This document shows positions 1-7,748 of a DNA stretch of 64,000 nt, one piece after another. Under the pieces are notes generated by a model. That model was not told where the DNA came from and searched no databases. It saw nothing but the letters and a program-made list of their open reading frames with translations. Within the stretch, counting starts at the first letter, position 1. Each line of letters starts with the position of its first letter. The position numbers and the translations under genes were made by a program. This DNA is from Paenibacillus aquistagni (GTDB taxonomy: Bacteria > Bacillota > Bacilli > Paenibacillales > Paenibacillaceae): the NCBI RefSeq assembly GCF_900177815.1, contig NZ_FXAZ01000004.1:124001-188000 (forward strand), written 5' to 3'.

Positions 1-116
1 CCCAATTGTTCCCTGATCATGAATGATTGGGCAGCATGGTTGCGATCAAGTGCGGAATACCGTTCCCTTAACATTGGCAGACTTTGAGGCAATACCATTA
101 ATTTTTATAACAAAAA

Positions 117-303
117 ATGGAAGAAGGCATGAGATGGTTTTTTCTAGACAAACGTAAAGAAGCCGAACATAGGTACATCGGTGGATTGACACTCCATAAG
201 ATTCACAGAAAAGTTGCTTTAATGAGGTGAGAATCTATGCTAAATTTAGGAGGTGAATTGTTTCACGATGCAGGATATCATCTTTAGGCGGATTTACATA
301 TGA
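117..303 (+). other. Nested mini-ORFs leading into the GGDEF/EAL gene
   Basis: Three short overlapping frames lie just upstream of the first large gene. A 37-codon frame (117-230) ends in a TGA embedded in an AGGTGAG ribosome site at 225-231. That site serves a 16-codon frame (237-287, MLNLGGELFHDAGYHL). Inside it, AGGAGGTG (248-255) precedes an 11-codon frame at 268 (MQDIIFRRIYI), whose TGA (301-303) overlaps the ATG of the main gene in an ATGA junction. A possible promoter is TTGAGG (84-89), a 16-bp gap, then TATAAC (106-111). The stop/SD/start overlaps are seen directly. Translation and a regulatory role are inferred. Chance occurrence is possible for the 37-codon frame. Confidence 0.3.
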
Positions 304-2570
304 AACCAAAAAAAGTGTACACTCGAATAACGACGACGTTAATTCTAATGGCGGCTCTTTTATTTGGCGGGAGCTCCTATTATTACGTGGATTGGGTATC
401 GAATTCGTTGGAGCAAGAAGCGGTGCGCACGATCTCTGAAACAACGATTCAAGCCAGTTATTCGATTCGAAATATGATTACAGGGCAAATTCGTGTATTG
501 GACGGAATTGCGGATACATTATCGAAAGCCAACTATCAGGATATGGGGGAGATTCGGCAGTACTTAAGCCACTTTGATGAGAAATACAATTTTAACCGCA
601 TTAGTATCTGCACTCCAGAAGGCATAGCCTATGCATCCGATGGTCAAACGCTCAATGTGTCTAAGGAACCCGGATTTCAAAAAGCACTTCAAGGCATCAG
701 CAATATTTCCCCCCCATTTCTAGATCAGATTTCACATCGAGAGATTATTACGTTTAACAGTCCGCTTGTGATTGATGGCGAGGTCAGAGCGACCTTAAGC
801 GCGAGCAGGTACTCCCAGGATTTATATGAAGCATTAGGGACTTCTTTTTTTAATGGCTATGGCTATTCTCTTATTATCGATCGCAAAGGCACGGTCATCC
901 TTGCCTCACAGCATCCAGACAGCAATCATTCCATCCATAATTGGTTTGAATATCTGAGTCGAGATGAGCGCAATAAAAAAACATTAAAGCCGTTCAGTGA
1001 ACAATTGATGAGAGGTTCAAGCGGAGTAGGCAGCTTTGTGCTGGATGGCGATAAAAAGTTCATCGGCTATTCCAAGATGCAGGGAATCAATGATTGGTAC
1101 GTGGTATCCGTTGTATCCAAAAATGTCGTCATGAACAGAGCAGACGTGATCATTGGCTCGACGTACCTCTTGTGTCTGATCGTGTTCACCGCATTGATGG
1201 CCATCTTTGCCGTGATCTCCCGCAGCAAAAAAAGACATCAGCAGGAGATGGAGAGCATCGCCTTTTTGGATGGGCTTACTAAGCTTCCTAGCGGCTATAA
1301 GTTCCATCTAGATGCCTGTCATCTGCTTAAAAAGCATGCAGGCTCAGACACGCAAATGGCGGTCGTTCAATTCAATATTGATCGTTTTAAATATATTAAT
1401 GAAATCTATGGCTACCAAGAGGGCAATCAGATTTTGCAGCATATTGGGAAGACGCTGCAAGATCAGGTGTGTGCTAGGGATCGCATTGGCCGATTGCATG
1501 GGGACCGATTCATTCTGCTTACGTCGTACAAGACCAAGGCCGAGCTGTGGTCGCGCATGAATGAGCTTAATCAGCATCTAAGCGAATACACCTCGCAAGT
1601 GACAGAGGATCTTCATTTGGTCATTCATTGCGGCATCTATATCGTGATCGATAAAAAAATGGACATATACACCATGATGGACCGAGCGGGAATGGCAGCT
1701 AAGTCTGTCAAAGGCAGCTATGGAAGCATCTGCGCCTTTTTTAGTGATGAGATGCTAGAGCGGGTGGTGGAAGAGCAGAATATTGAGCGGCGCATGCATG
1801 ACGCCTTAGCAAATGGAGAGTTCGAAGTATATCTTCAGTCCAAATATGACCTGAATGATCGGAGCATGCAGTGCGCAGAGGCGCTCATTCGTTGGAACCA
1901 TCCTGAGAAAGGGTTGATTCCACCTAACGCTTTTATTCCCGTATTTGAGAAAAACGGCTTTATCGTGCAAGTGGACTTAATGGTATTTGAATTTGTGTGC
2001 AGCTTGATTAAAAGGTGGATGGATCAAGGCATAAAGCCTATTCCGATCTCGGTCAATTTTTCGAGAGTGCATCTGTTTCGATCCGACTTTTTGCTTAATC
2101 TCTCTTCGATTATAAAAAAGTACAGCATTCCTCCAGCCCTCATTGAGATTGAACTAACAGAATCGATCGTATACGAGAATATCGATTATTTGCGGGATGT
2201 GCTGCTTAAGCTCAAATGCTTAGGATTCACGCTATCCATTGATGATTTTGGGACGGGATACTCCTCCCTTAGCCTGCTGCAATCCATCCCGGCGGATGTG
2301 ATTAAGCTCGATCGCGGCTTTTTCCTGAACGAGGCCAACGACGAACGTGGGAGAATCGTGATTGCCAACATGATTAAGCTTGCACATGATCTGAAGATGA
2401 GAGTCGTGGCGGAAGGAGTCGAGACCGAGGCGCAGGTTCAATTTTTGCAGAGCATGAACTGCAATTTAGCCCAAGGCTATTATTTTGCTAAGCCTATGCC
2501 TGTGGCTCAGTTTGAGTCAAGTTTGTTTGGGGAAACGAGAGTATTCGAGCAGGGAGGACGTCTTGACTGA
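300..2570 (+). CDS. Membrane GGDEF/EAL protein, probable c-di-GMP phosphodiesterase
   Basis: A 756-residue signalling protein that probably hydrolyses cyclic di-GMP in response to an extracellular cue. An N-terminal membrane helix (about 9-30), an extracytoplasmic sensor of dCACHE type (about 35-275) and a second helix (about 283-305) precede a GGDEF domain (about 320-480) and an EAL domain (about 495-745). The GGDEF active site reads LHGDRF near residue 400 instead of GGDEF, so the cyclase half is probably inactive and may only bind GTP. The EAL half keeps its signature residues: EAL at about 527, the Asn of SVNFS, ELTES, DDFGTGYSS, IKLDRGF and AEGVET. The start at 300 has only a weak site (AGGCGG, 286-291) and overlaps the stop of an upstream mini-ORF, suggesting translational coupling. 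An intrinsic terminator follows. Confidence 0.9.
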   Translation: MKPKKVYTRITTTLILMAALLFGGSSYYYVDWVSNSLEQEAVRTISETTIQASYSIRNMITGQIRVLDGIADTLSKANYQDMGEIRQYLSHFDEKYNFNRISICTPEGIAYASDGQTLNVSKEPGFQKALQGISNISPPFLDQISHREIITFNSPLVIDGEVRATLSASRYSQDLYEALGTSFFNGYGYSLIIDRKGTVILASQHPDSNHSIHNWFEYLSRDERNKKTLKPFSEQLMRGSSGVGSFVLDGDKKFIGYSKMQGINDWYVVSVVSKNVVMNRADVIIGSTYLLCLIVFTALMAIFAVISRSKKRHQQEMESIAFLDGLTKLPSGYKFHLDACHLLKKHAGSDTQMAVVQFNIDRFKYINEIYGYQEGNQILQHIGKTLQDQVCARDRIGRLHGDRFILLTSYKTKAELWSRMNELNQHLSEYTSQVTEDLHLVIHCGIYIVIDKKMDIYTMMDRAGMAAKSVKGSYGSICAFFSDEMLERVVEEQNIERRMHDALANGEFEVYLQSKYDLNDRSMQCAEALIRWNHPEKGLIPPNAFIPVFEKNGFIVQVDLMVFEFVCSLIKRWMDQGIKPIPISVNFSRVHLFRSDFLLNLSSIIKKYSIPPALIEIELTESIVYENIDYLRDVLLKLKCLGFTLSIDDFGTGYSSLSLLQSIPADVIKLDRGFFLNEANDERGRIVIANMIKLAHDLKMRVVAEGVETEAQVQFLQSMNCNLAQGYYFAKPMPVAQFESSLFGETRVFEQGGRLD

Positions 2571-2581
2571 ATCCTTGAATT

Positions 2582-2612
2582 AGGGGCCTTTTATGATGAA
2601 AGGCTCCTTTTT
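2582..2612 (+). terminator. Intrinsic terminator after GGDEF/EAL gene
   Basis: The arms AGGGGCCTTT and AAAGGCTCCT pair with one G-U wobble around a short loop and run into TTTTT. Confidence 0.75.
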
Positions 2613-2786
2613 GTTCTTGGCTTCTTGAATCATGGGATATGACCAAAAGGAAAATGGGCAGAGCAATGGGAGAAGACGGGAGATAGCCGTTAAGATGCTT
2701 CTAAACATTTATAAGCAATAATGAACCCGAACGGAAAAGAGCATGCATTTTATAAGAAAAGCACAAAAACTCTTGCACACTAATAA

Positions 2787-2801
2787 TGATAATGATTATC
2801 A
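2787..2801 (+). promoter_or_regulatory. Fur box upstream of the siderophore regulator
   Basis: TGATAAT-G-ATTATCA is a perfect match to the 7-1-7 Fur box known from Bacillus. It lies between TTGCAC (2773-2778, possible -35) and the gene, so bound Fur would block the promoter when iron is plentiful. A second near-match stands before the lipoprotein gene at 4609. Confidence 0.9.
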
Positions 2802-2836
2802 TTATTATATATTTTAATGAAAGCGGGTCTTAAGTG

Positions 2837-4558
2837 ATGAACAAGCAGGGAGAAATGACTATCAATCAAGGCTTCATCCCCCGTATTACATGCTGCAAGA
2901 ACGCTGACATGGTGCAGGAGGCTCCAGTTGGAGATGCTTTCTCGCCAGATAGGGATATAACGGTCAGGCTATGGAGCACGGCAATGATCAAGCTTAGGGC
3001 AGGCGAACAGTGTGAAGGACAATTGAATACAAGCTATGCTGTGGCTGTCCTTCTCTATGGGGCTGGAACCTTGCTGCGCGATCAGATGGCTGCTCGTCTC
3101 AAGCAGGATCAAGTGTATGTAGCGAAGCCTGGGAGCACCTTGCAGCTAATTGCTGACGAAGGAGAAGAATTAGCCGTTGCCGTACTGAGGTGGAGCTTTT
3201 ATCATGAGCCTTTTCATGCATCAAGGCAGCTGCAGGAAGTCGAAGACGCTGACTGGCTGCCGGGTCAGATTGAGCTTGAGCCATCAGGGGCTATTGCTGA
3301 ACGATGCCGCAATATCATTGAACATCATCGTGACATCGATCCGCTGCTTCGCTGGCACGCGCAGGTGGAGATGCAAGAGCTGCTGCTAGGTGTCGCGCAG
3401 GCCATTAGACAGCTAGAAAAGCCTGTCTCTACAGGATCTTTGGAGCATGCGAGGACCTACATTGAACAGCATTTCCATGAGGAGCTAACGACAGATCACC
3501 TGGCTCGAATTGCGGAGCTAAGTCCGAAATATTTTGTGGATTCCTTTAAAAAAGAATATGGCTTGAGTGCCATTACGTATATAACGGAGCTTCGGATGGC
3601 AAGGGCGAAGCAATTGATGCTGCGCTCGGACAAGCTGCTTCGAGATATCGCCCACGAGGTGGGCTACGAGGATGAATTTTATTTCAGCCGCAAATTCAAG
3701 AAGATGCATGGTTCTTCGCCATCCCAATTTATGAGGAGAAGACGATGCCGCAAGATCGCGATTTATGGTTGCCATAGCATCATTGGCTATGTTCTTCCGC
3801 TGCATATTATCCCTTTTGCGGCTCCCATGCACCCGAAGTGGACCGGATATTATATGGAACGAATCGGTGTAGATATTCCGTACCATTTGCACGTGTACCA
3901 TGGCACCGATTATCAGCCGGATAACATCGAGCAGCTTATCAGGATTCGTCCGGATGTCATAGTGTGCAGATCGACGCTAAAACGCACAGTAAAGGAGCGG
4001 CTTGGGGCGCTGGCACAAGTTATAGAGCTGCCGGAGTTCAAGAACAACAGCTGGAGATGCGGTCTAATGGCGTTGGCAGAGACACTGGGCGAGACAGCGG
4101 AAGCAGAACGTTGGCTCCAAGCCTACGACAGAAAAGTGAAGAAGTGTCGAAGCTCGCTCTCCTCGTGTAGGCAAGGGGCAACAATTGTATGCTTGCGAAT
4201 GCATAAGCGAGAGTTGTTTCTATACACGAACCAGGGCATTGAAGATGTGGTTTATGGAGATCTAGGCATGGTGAAGCCGGATGCCCTTCGTTCCTATGAC
4301 GTAGAACAACCGATTACCCTGCAGCAGCTTGAAAAGTTAGATTGTGATCTCGCGCTGTTGCTTGTACGCCAGGAAACAGAAACGTTGGAGCATTGGAGCA
4401 GATTACAGAGGTCTAGTGAGTGGCTCTCCTTGGATTTGGTGCGGAAGGAACGCGTGCTGCAGGTCTCTTCTAGCCCATGGCGAGAGTATTCTCCGGAGGC
4501 GATGCTAAGAATGCTGGAGCAGGCCACCGCGCTGCTGTCTGGAAAATGTCCATGCTGA
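2837..4558 (+). CDS. AraC-type regulator with siderophore-binding domain (Btr-like)
   Basis: A transcription activator of about 573 residues whose layout matches Bacillus subtilis Btr, which senses iron-loaded bacillibactin and switches on the feu uptake genes. A cupin-like N-terminal region (1-180) is followed by two helix-turn-helix units of AraC type (about 195-290, with LARIAELSPKYF and IAHEVGYEDEFYFSRKFKK). A periplasmic-binding-protein domain follows (about 300-570, beginning RKIAIYGCHSIIGYV). Btr is somewhat shorter (about 530). The gene sits behind a perfect Fur box and directly upstream of the binding lipoprotein and permeases, the order seen in btr-feuABC. GTG at 2834 is an equally possible start, and neither has a strong ribosome site. 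The siderophore itself cannot be told from sequence. Confidence 0.85.
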   Translation: MNKQGEMTINQGFIPRITCCKNADMVQEAPVGDAFSPDRDITVRLWSTAMIKLRAGEQCEGQLNTSYAVAVLLYGAGTLLRDQMAARLKQDQVYVAKPGSTLQLIADEGEELAVAVLRWSFYHEPFHASRQLQEVEDADWLPGQIELEPSGAIAERCRNIIEHHRDIDPLLRWHAQVEMQELLLGVAQAIRQLEKPVSTGSLEHARTYIEQHFHEELTTDHLARIAELSPKYFVDSFKKEYGLSAITYITELRMARAKQLMLRSDKLLRDIAHEVGYEDEFYFSRKFKKMHGSSPSQFMRRRRCRKIAIYGCHSIIGYVLPLHIIPFAAPMHPKWTGYYMERIGVDIPYHLHVYHGTDYQPDNIEQLIRIRPDVIVCRSTLKRTVKERLGALAQVIELPEFKNNSWRCGLMALAETLGETAEAERWLQAYDRKVKKCRSSLSSCRQGATIVCLRMHKRELFLYTNQGIEDVVYGDLGMVKPDALRSYDVEQPITLQQLEKLDCDLALLLVRQETETLEHWSRLQRSSEWLSLDLVRKERVLQVSSSPWREYSPEAMLRMLEQATALLSGKCPC

Positions 4559-4608
4559 ATCTGGATAATATCCATGGAAAAAAGGCAAGGTCTCCCTATA
4601 ATTAATAA

Positions 4609-4623
4609 TGAGAATCATTATCA
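4609..4623 (+). promoter_or_regulatory. Fur box upstream of the siderophore uptake operon
   Basis: TGAGAAT-C-ATTATCA differs from the 7-1-7 Fur consensus at one base. It stands 50 bases before the lipoprotein gene, so uptake genes and regulator each have their own iron-responsive operator. Confidence 0.85.
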
Positions 4624-4672
4624 ATATTAATTATTAATTGGGGTTATTTTTGAAGGGAGATACAGAAGAGGT

Positions 4673-5680
4673 ATGAAAAAGTGTGGCATGCTGTTGAGCC
4701 TTGTTATGGCTCTATCCATCGTATTAACGGCTTGCGGAGGTAACGCGGCTAAAGAATCTAAGGCAAGCGAGAACACCGCTTCGGAAACGGTCAATCCGGC
4801 GGAATCCAAGAACACCGCTTCACAGGATGCTGCTCAAGATAAGCGAGTAGTGAAATATCTTGATCAAGAATATGATCTTCCAGCCAACACAGAACGAATT
4901 GTGATTACAGGTGCGCTTGAAGCGATGGAGGATGCTGTATTGCTTGATGTTCATCCGATTGGCGCAAGCTCTGTCGGCGGGAAGTTCCCAGAAATATTCG
5001 CATCCATCACGGACAAGGCAGAATCTGTTGGCGAGAAAACAGAGCCTAATTTTGAAAAAATATTGGCGCTTAAACCAGATGTTATCCTTGCCTCCAGCAA
5101 GTCTGAGCCAGCAGTAATCGAGCAATTGAACAAAATTGCACCGGCCATTCCTTACTCCCATGTCTCCACGAACTGGGAAGAGAATGTGACGCTGCTTGGC
5201 GAGCTGAGCGGCAAGCAAGATCAAGCGGCGAAGGTGATTGCAGACTACAAGGCTGATCTGGAATCAGCAAAGAGCAACCTTAGCGATAAGCTAAAAGACA
5301 AAGAAGTTGCGATGATTCGTGTTCGTTCTGGCGAGCTTATGGTGTATTCCCCAACCGTATTCTTTAATCCATTCTTATATGAAGATCTAGGTCTTGCTGT
5401 GCCAGCGGAAGTGCATGCGGCGAAGAAGCAAGAGAAGATCTCTGTCGAGAAGCTTGCCGAGATGAACCCTGATTACTTGCTCGTGCAATTCTCGCCAGAT
5501 GAGAACAAGGACAATCCGAATGCATTAGAAGATTTCAAAAACAATCCCATTGTCAGCAAACTTGATGCTGTGAAGAACGGACATTTGTATGTCAATCTTG
5601 TTGACCCTCTTGCACAAGGCGGTACAGCATACAGCAAAGTTGCTTACCTCAAGGCATTCGTTAGCGAACTCAGCAAATAA
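4673..5680 (+). CDS. Iron-siderophore ABC transporter binding lipoprotein (FeuA-like)
   Basis: A 335-residue substrate-binding lipoprotein that captures a ferric siderophore outside the cell and hands it to the FecCD-type permeases encoded next. The signal peptide ends in the lipobox LTAC (about residues 18-21), followed by a Ser/Ala/Glu-rich linker. The mature part is a type III (TroA/BtuF-like) binding fold, recognisable from TERIVITGALEAMEDAVLLDVHPIG, KPDVILASS and the C-terminal VDPLAQGGTAYSKVAYL. A Fur box precedes it, and a 23-base gap to the permease marks an operon. Context (Btr-like regulator upstream, esterase downstream) points to a catechol trilactone such as bacillibactin, by analogy with FeuA. 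Confidence 0.88.
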   Translation: MKKCGMLLSLVMALSIVLTACGGNAAKESKASENTASETVNPAESKNTASQDAAQDKRVVKYLDQEYDLPANTERIVITGALEAMEDAVLLDVHPIGASSVGGKFPEIFASITDKAESVGEKTEPNFEKILALKPDVILASSKSEPAVIEQLNKIAPAIPYSHVSTNWEENVTLLGELSGKQDQAAKVIADYKADLESAKSNLSDKLKDKEVAMIRVRSGELMVYSPTVFFNPFLYEDLGLAVPAEVHAAKKQEKISVEKLAEMNPDYLLVQFSPDENKDNPNALEDFKNNPIVSKLDAVKNGHLYVNLVDPLAQGGTAYSKVAYLKAFVSELSK

Positions 5681-5703
5681 TTACAGACAAGGTGTGCTGC
5701 TAC

Positions 5704-6711
5704 ATGCGCATAAAAGCTTCGTTGCCGGCTGTCATCCTCGGGGTGGCGCCGGCAGCTGTTGTATTGATCATATTATTGTCGGTGCTATATGGAGCGAAAA
5801 ATATCGAGGCTTCAACGATTTGGAATGCGGTATTTCACTTTGACCCTGAGAATGTGGACCATCAGATTATCCGCTATTCACGCTTGCCTCGTGTCATAGG
5901 AGCTTTATTGATTGGAACCTTCCTTGCCATCTCAGGCGCTCTCATGCAGGGAATGACAAGAAACTACCTGGCTTCCCCATCCATTATGGGGGTATCGGAT
6001 GGATCTGTGTTTGCAGTTACGATGGCGATGGTATTCCTGCCAAACCAACATTCGGTCAGCATGATTGTGCTCTCCTTAATTGGCTCGGCTGTGGGTGCTG
6101 GCATTGTATTTGGCCTTGCCAGCGTGATACCAAAGGGCATGTCGCCAGTGAAGCTTGCGATCTTGGGCACAATAGTAGGCTTATTCCTTAATGGCGTTGC
6201 TGACGCCATCGCGACTTACTATCAGGTGTCCCAAAGCATCAGCTTCTGGTATAACGCAAGGCTGCATCAGCTGGATCCTGAGATGATCAAGCTGTCCATT
6301 CCATTTGCGATTGTGGGAATTGGGCTGGCTATTGCGCTGTCCAGACAGATTACGATCCTCTCGCTTGGTGATGAGCTCTCTGCGGGACTTGGTCAACGAA
6401 CTCGCCTGATCAAAGGCCTGACGATGCTCTCGGTCATCATCTTAACCGGGATATCTGTAGCCTTGGCAGGCAAAATAGCCTTTATCGGACTGATTATTCC
6501 TCATATTACGAGATTCCTTGTTGGTTCGGATTATCGCAATATCGTGATTGTCTCTGGCGTATTGGGCGGATTATTTCTGGCCTTGTGCGATGTGCTGTCT
6601 CGCTTTGTGAATTACCCGTTCGAGACGCCAATTGGTGTGGTAACGGCGTTGTTCGGGGTTCCGTTCTTCCTCTACCTTATTCGAGTGAAGGGAGGTGGGC
6701 AACGTGGATAA
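5704..6711 (+). CDS. FecCD-family siderophore permease, first subunit (FeuB-like)
   Basis: A hydrophobic inner-membrane permease of 335 residues, one half of the channel that imports the ferric siderophore. About nine to ten membrane spans, and family motifs such as YSRLPRVIGALLIGTFLAISGALMQG, NYLASPSIMGVSDG and AFIGLIIPHITRFLVGSDYR, identify the FecCD (BtuC-like) family. ATG 5704 is chosen over GTG 5692 because AAGGTG (5689-5694) lies 9 bases before it. The gene overlaps the next permease by 8 bases when that starts at 6704, implying coupled translation. No ATP-binding subunit is present, as in B. subtilis feuABC, which borrows YusV. Confidence 0.9.
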   Translation: MRIKASLPAVILGVAPAAVVLIILLSVLYGAKNIEASTIWNAVFHFDPENVDHQIIRYSRLPRVIGALLIGTFLAISGALMQGMTRNYLASPSIMGVSDGSVFAVTMAMVFLPNQHSVSMIVLSLIGSAVGAGIVFGLASVIPKGMSPVKLAILGTIVGLFLNGVADAIATYYQVSQSISFWYNARLHQLDPEMIKLSIPFAIVGIGLAIALSRQITILSLGDELSAGLGQRTRLIKGLTMLSVIILTGISVALAGKIAFIGLIIPHITRFLVGSDYRNIVIVSGVLGGLFLALCDVLSRFVNYPFETPIGVVTALFGVPFFLYLIRVKGGGQRG

Positions 6712-7732
6712 GCGGCATCCTGCGCTGCGCATGTGGACGGTTCTGTTCACCTGCTTTGCGATTATTGCGGCAGCTATTTATCTTAGCATTACAAGCGGCT
6801 CCTTCTCCATCTCGATTGCAGATATTGTGAAGACACTGCTTCGCATCATTCGCGTGCCAGAGTATGATCTTGTTATTTTTGAATTTCGTTTGCCGCGAAT
6901 TGTGCTTGGCATGCTGGTCGGGTTTGCCCTTGGCATCGCAGGCGCGGTTATTCAAGGGATTACGCGCAATGGCTTGGCTGATCCCGGCATTCTAGGCATT
7001 AACGCAGGCGCGGGGATGGCCGTCGTCTTGTTTATGTTCTTGTTCCGCGGCGAGATGGATATCACCGGAACCTTGTCCATCATGATGATGCCGATGTTCG
7101 CGTTAGTCGGAGGACTTGCTGCGAGTGCGCTTATTATGCTGTTTGCAAGGCAGAATGGAGAGCTTGATCCTCAGCGTCTCATTCTCGTTGGTATTGCCAT
7201 GACGACAGGCTTTGGTGCGGTTACAATGTTCTTATCGCTTAAGATGAATCCGCAGGATTATGAGATGGCTGTCGTATGGCTTGCGGGAAGCATATACAGT
7301 GCCAACTGGAAGTTCGTGCTTACCGTATTGCCGTGGGTGATCGTGCTTCCGCCTATAATCTGGACCAGGTACCGCGCGCTTGATGTCCTTCAGCTGGAGG
7401 AAGTTAGCGTGAAGGGGCTTGGCCTGCCTGTGCAGCGCGAGCGTTTGATCCTGCTTCTATGCAGTGTTGGACTTGTGGCAGCGAGTGTATCCGTTGCAGG
7501 AAGCATCGGGTTTGTCGGCTTGATTGCACCGCATATGGCGAGACGGCTCGTAAGCCATTCTCACCGTTACATCTTGCCTGTCAGCGGGGTTGTGGGCATG
7601 GCGATGGTCGTGGTCGGTGACTGGATCGGCAAGACGATATTCGCACCTGCCCAGTTGGCTGTCGGAATCGTTATATCTGTTATAGGCGTGCCATACTTTG
7701 TCTATTTGCTCATTACAGCGGATAAAAAATAA
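6704..7732 (+). CDS. FecCD-family siderophore permease, second subunit (FeuC-like)
   Basis: A 342-residue membrane permease that pairs with the preceding subunit. Family signatures include FRLPRIVLGMLVGFALGIAG, NGLADPGILGINAGAG and GSIGFVGLIAPHMARRLV, with about ten hydrophobic spans. The start is GTG 6704, placed just after GGGAGGTG (6690-6697). An upstream in-frame GTG at 6695 lies inside the ribosome site and is unlikely. The reading frame overlaps the previous gene's stop (6709-6711). The coupling ATPase must be supplied from elsewhere in the genome. Confidence 0.9.
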   Translation: MDKRHPALRMWTVLFTCFAIIAAAIYLSITSGSFSISIADIVKTLLRIIRVPEYDLVIFEFRLPRIVLGMLVGFALGIAGAVIQGITRNGLADPGILGINAGAGMAVVLFMFLFRGEMDITGTLSIMMMPMFALVGGLAASALIMLFARQNGELDPQRLILVGIAMTTGFGAVTMFLSLKMNPQDYEMAVVWLAGSIYSANWKFVLTVLPWVIVLPPIIWTRYRALDVLQLEEVSVKGLGLPVQRERLILLLCSVGLVAASVSVAGSIGFVGLIAPHMARRLVSHSHRYILPVSGVVGMAMVVVGDWIGKTIFAPAQLAVGIVISVIGVPYFVYLLITADKK

Positions 7733-7748
7733 CAGGAAGGACAATAAG

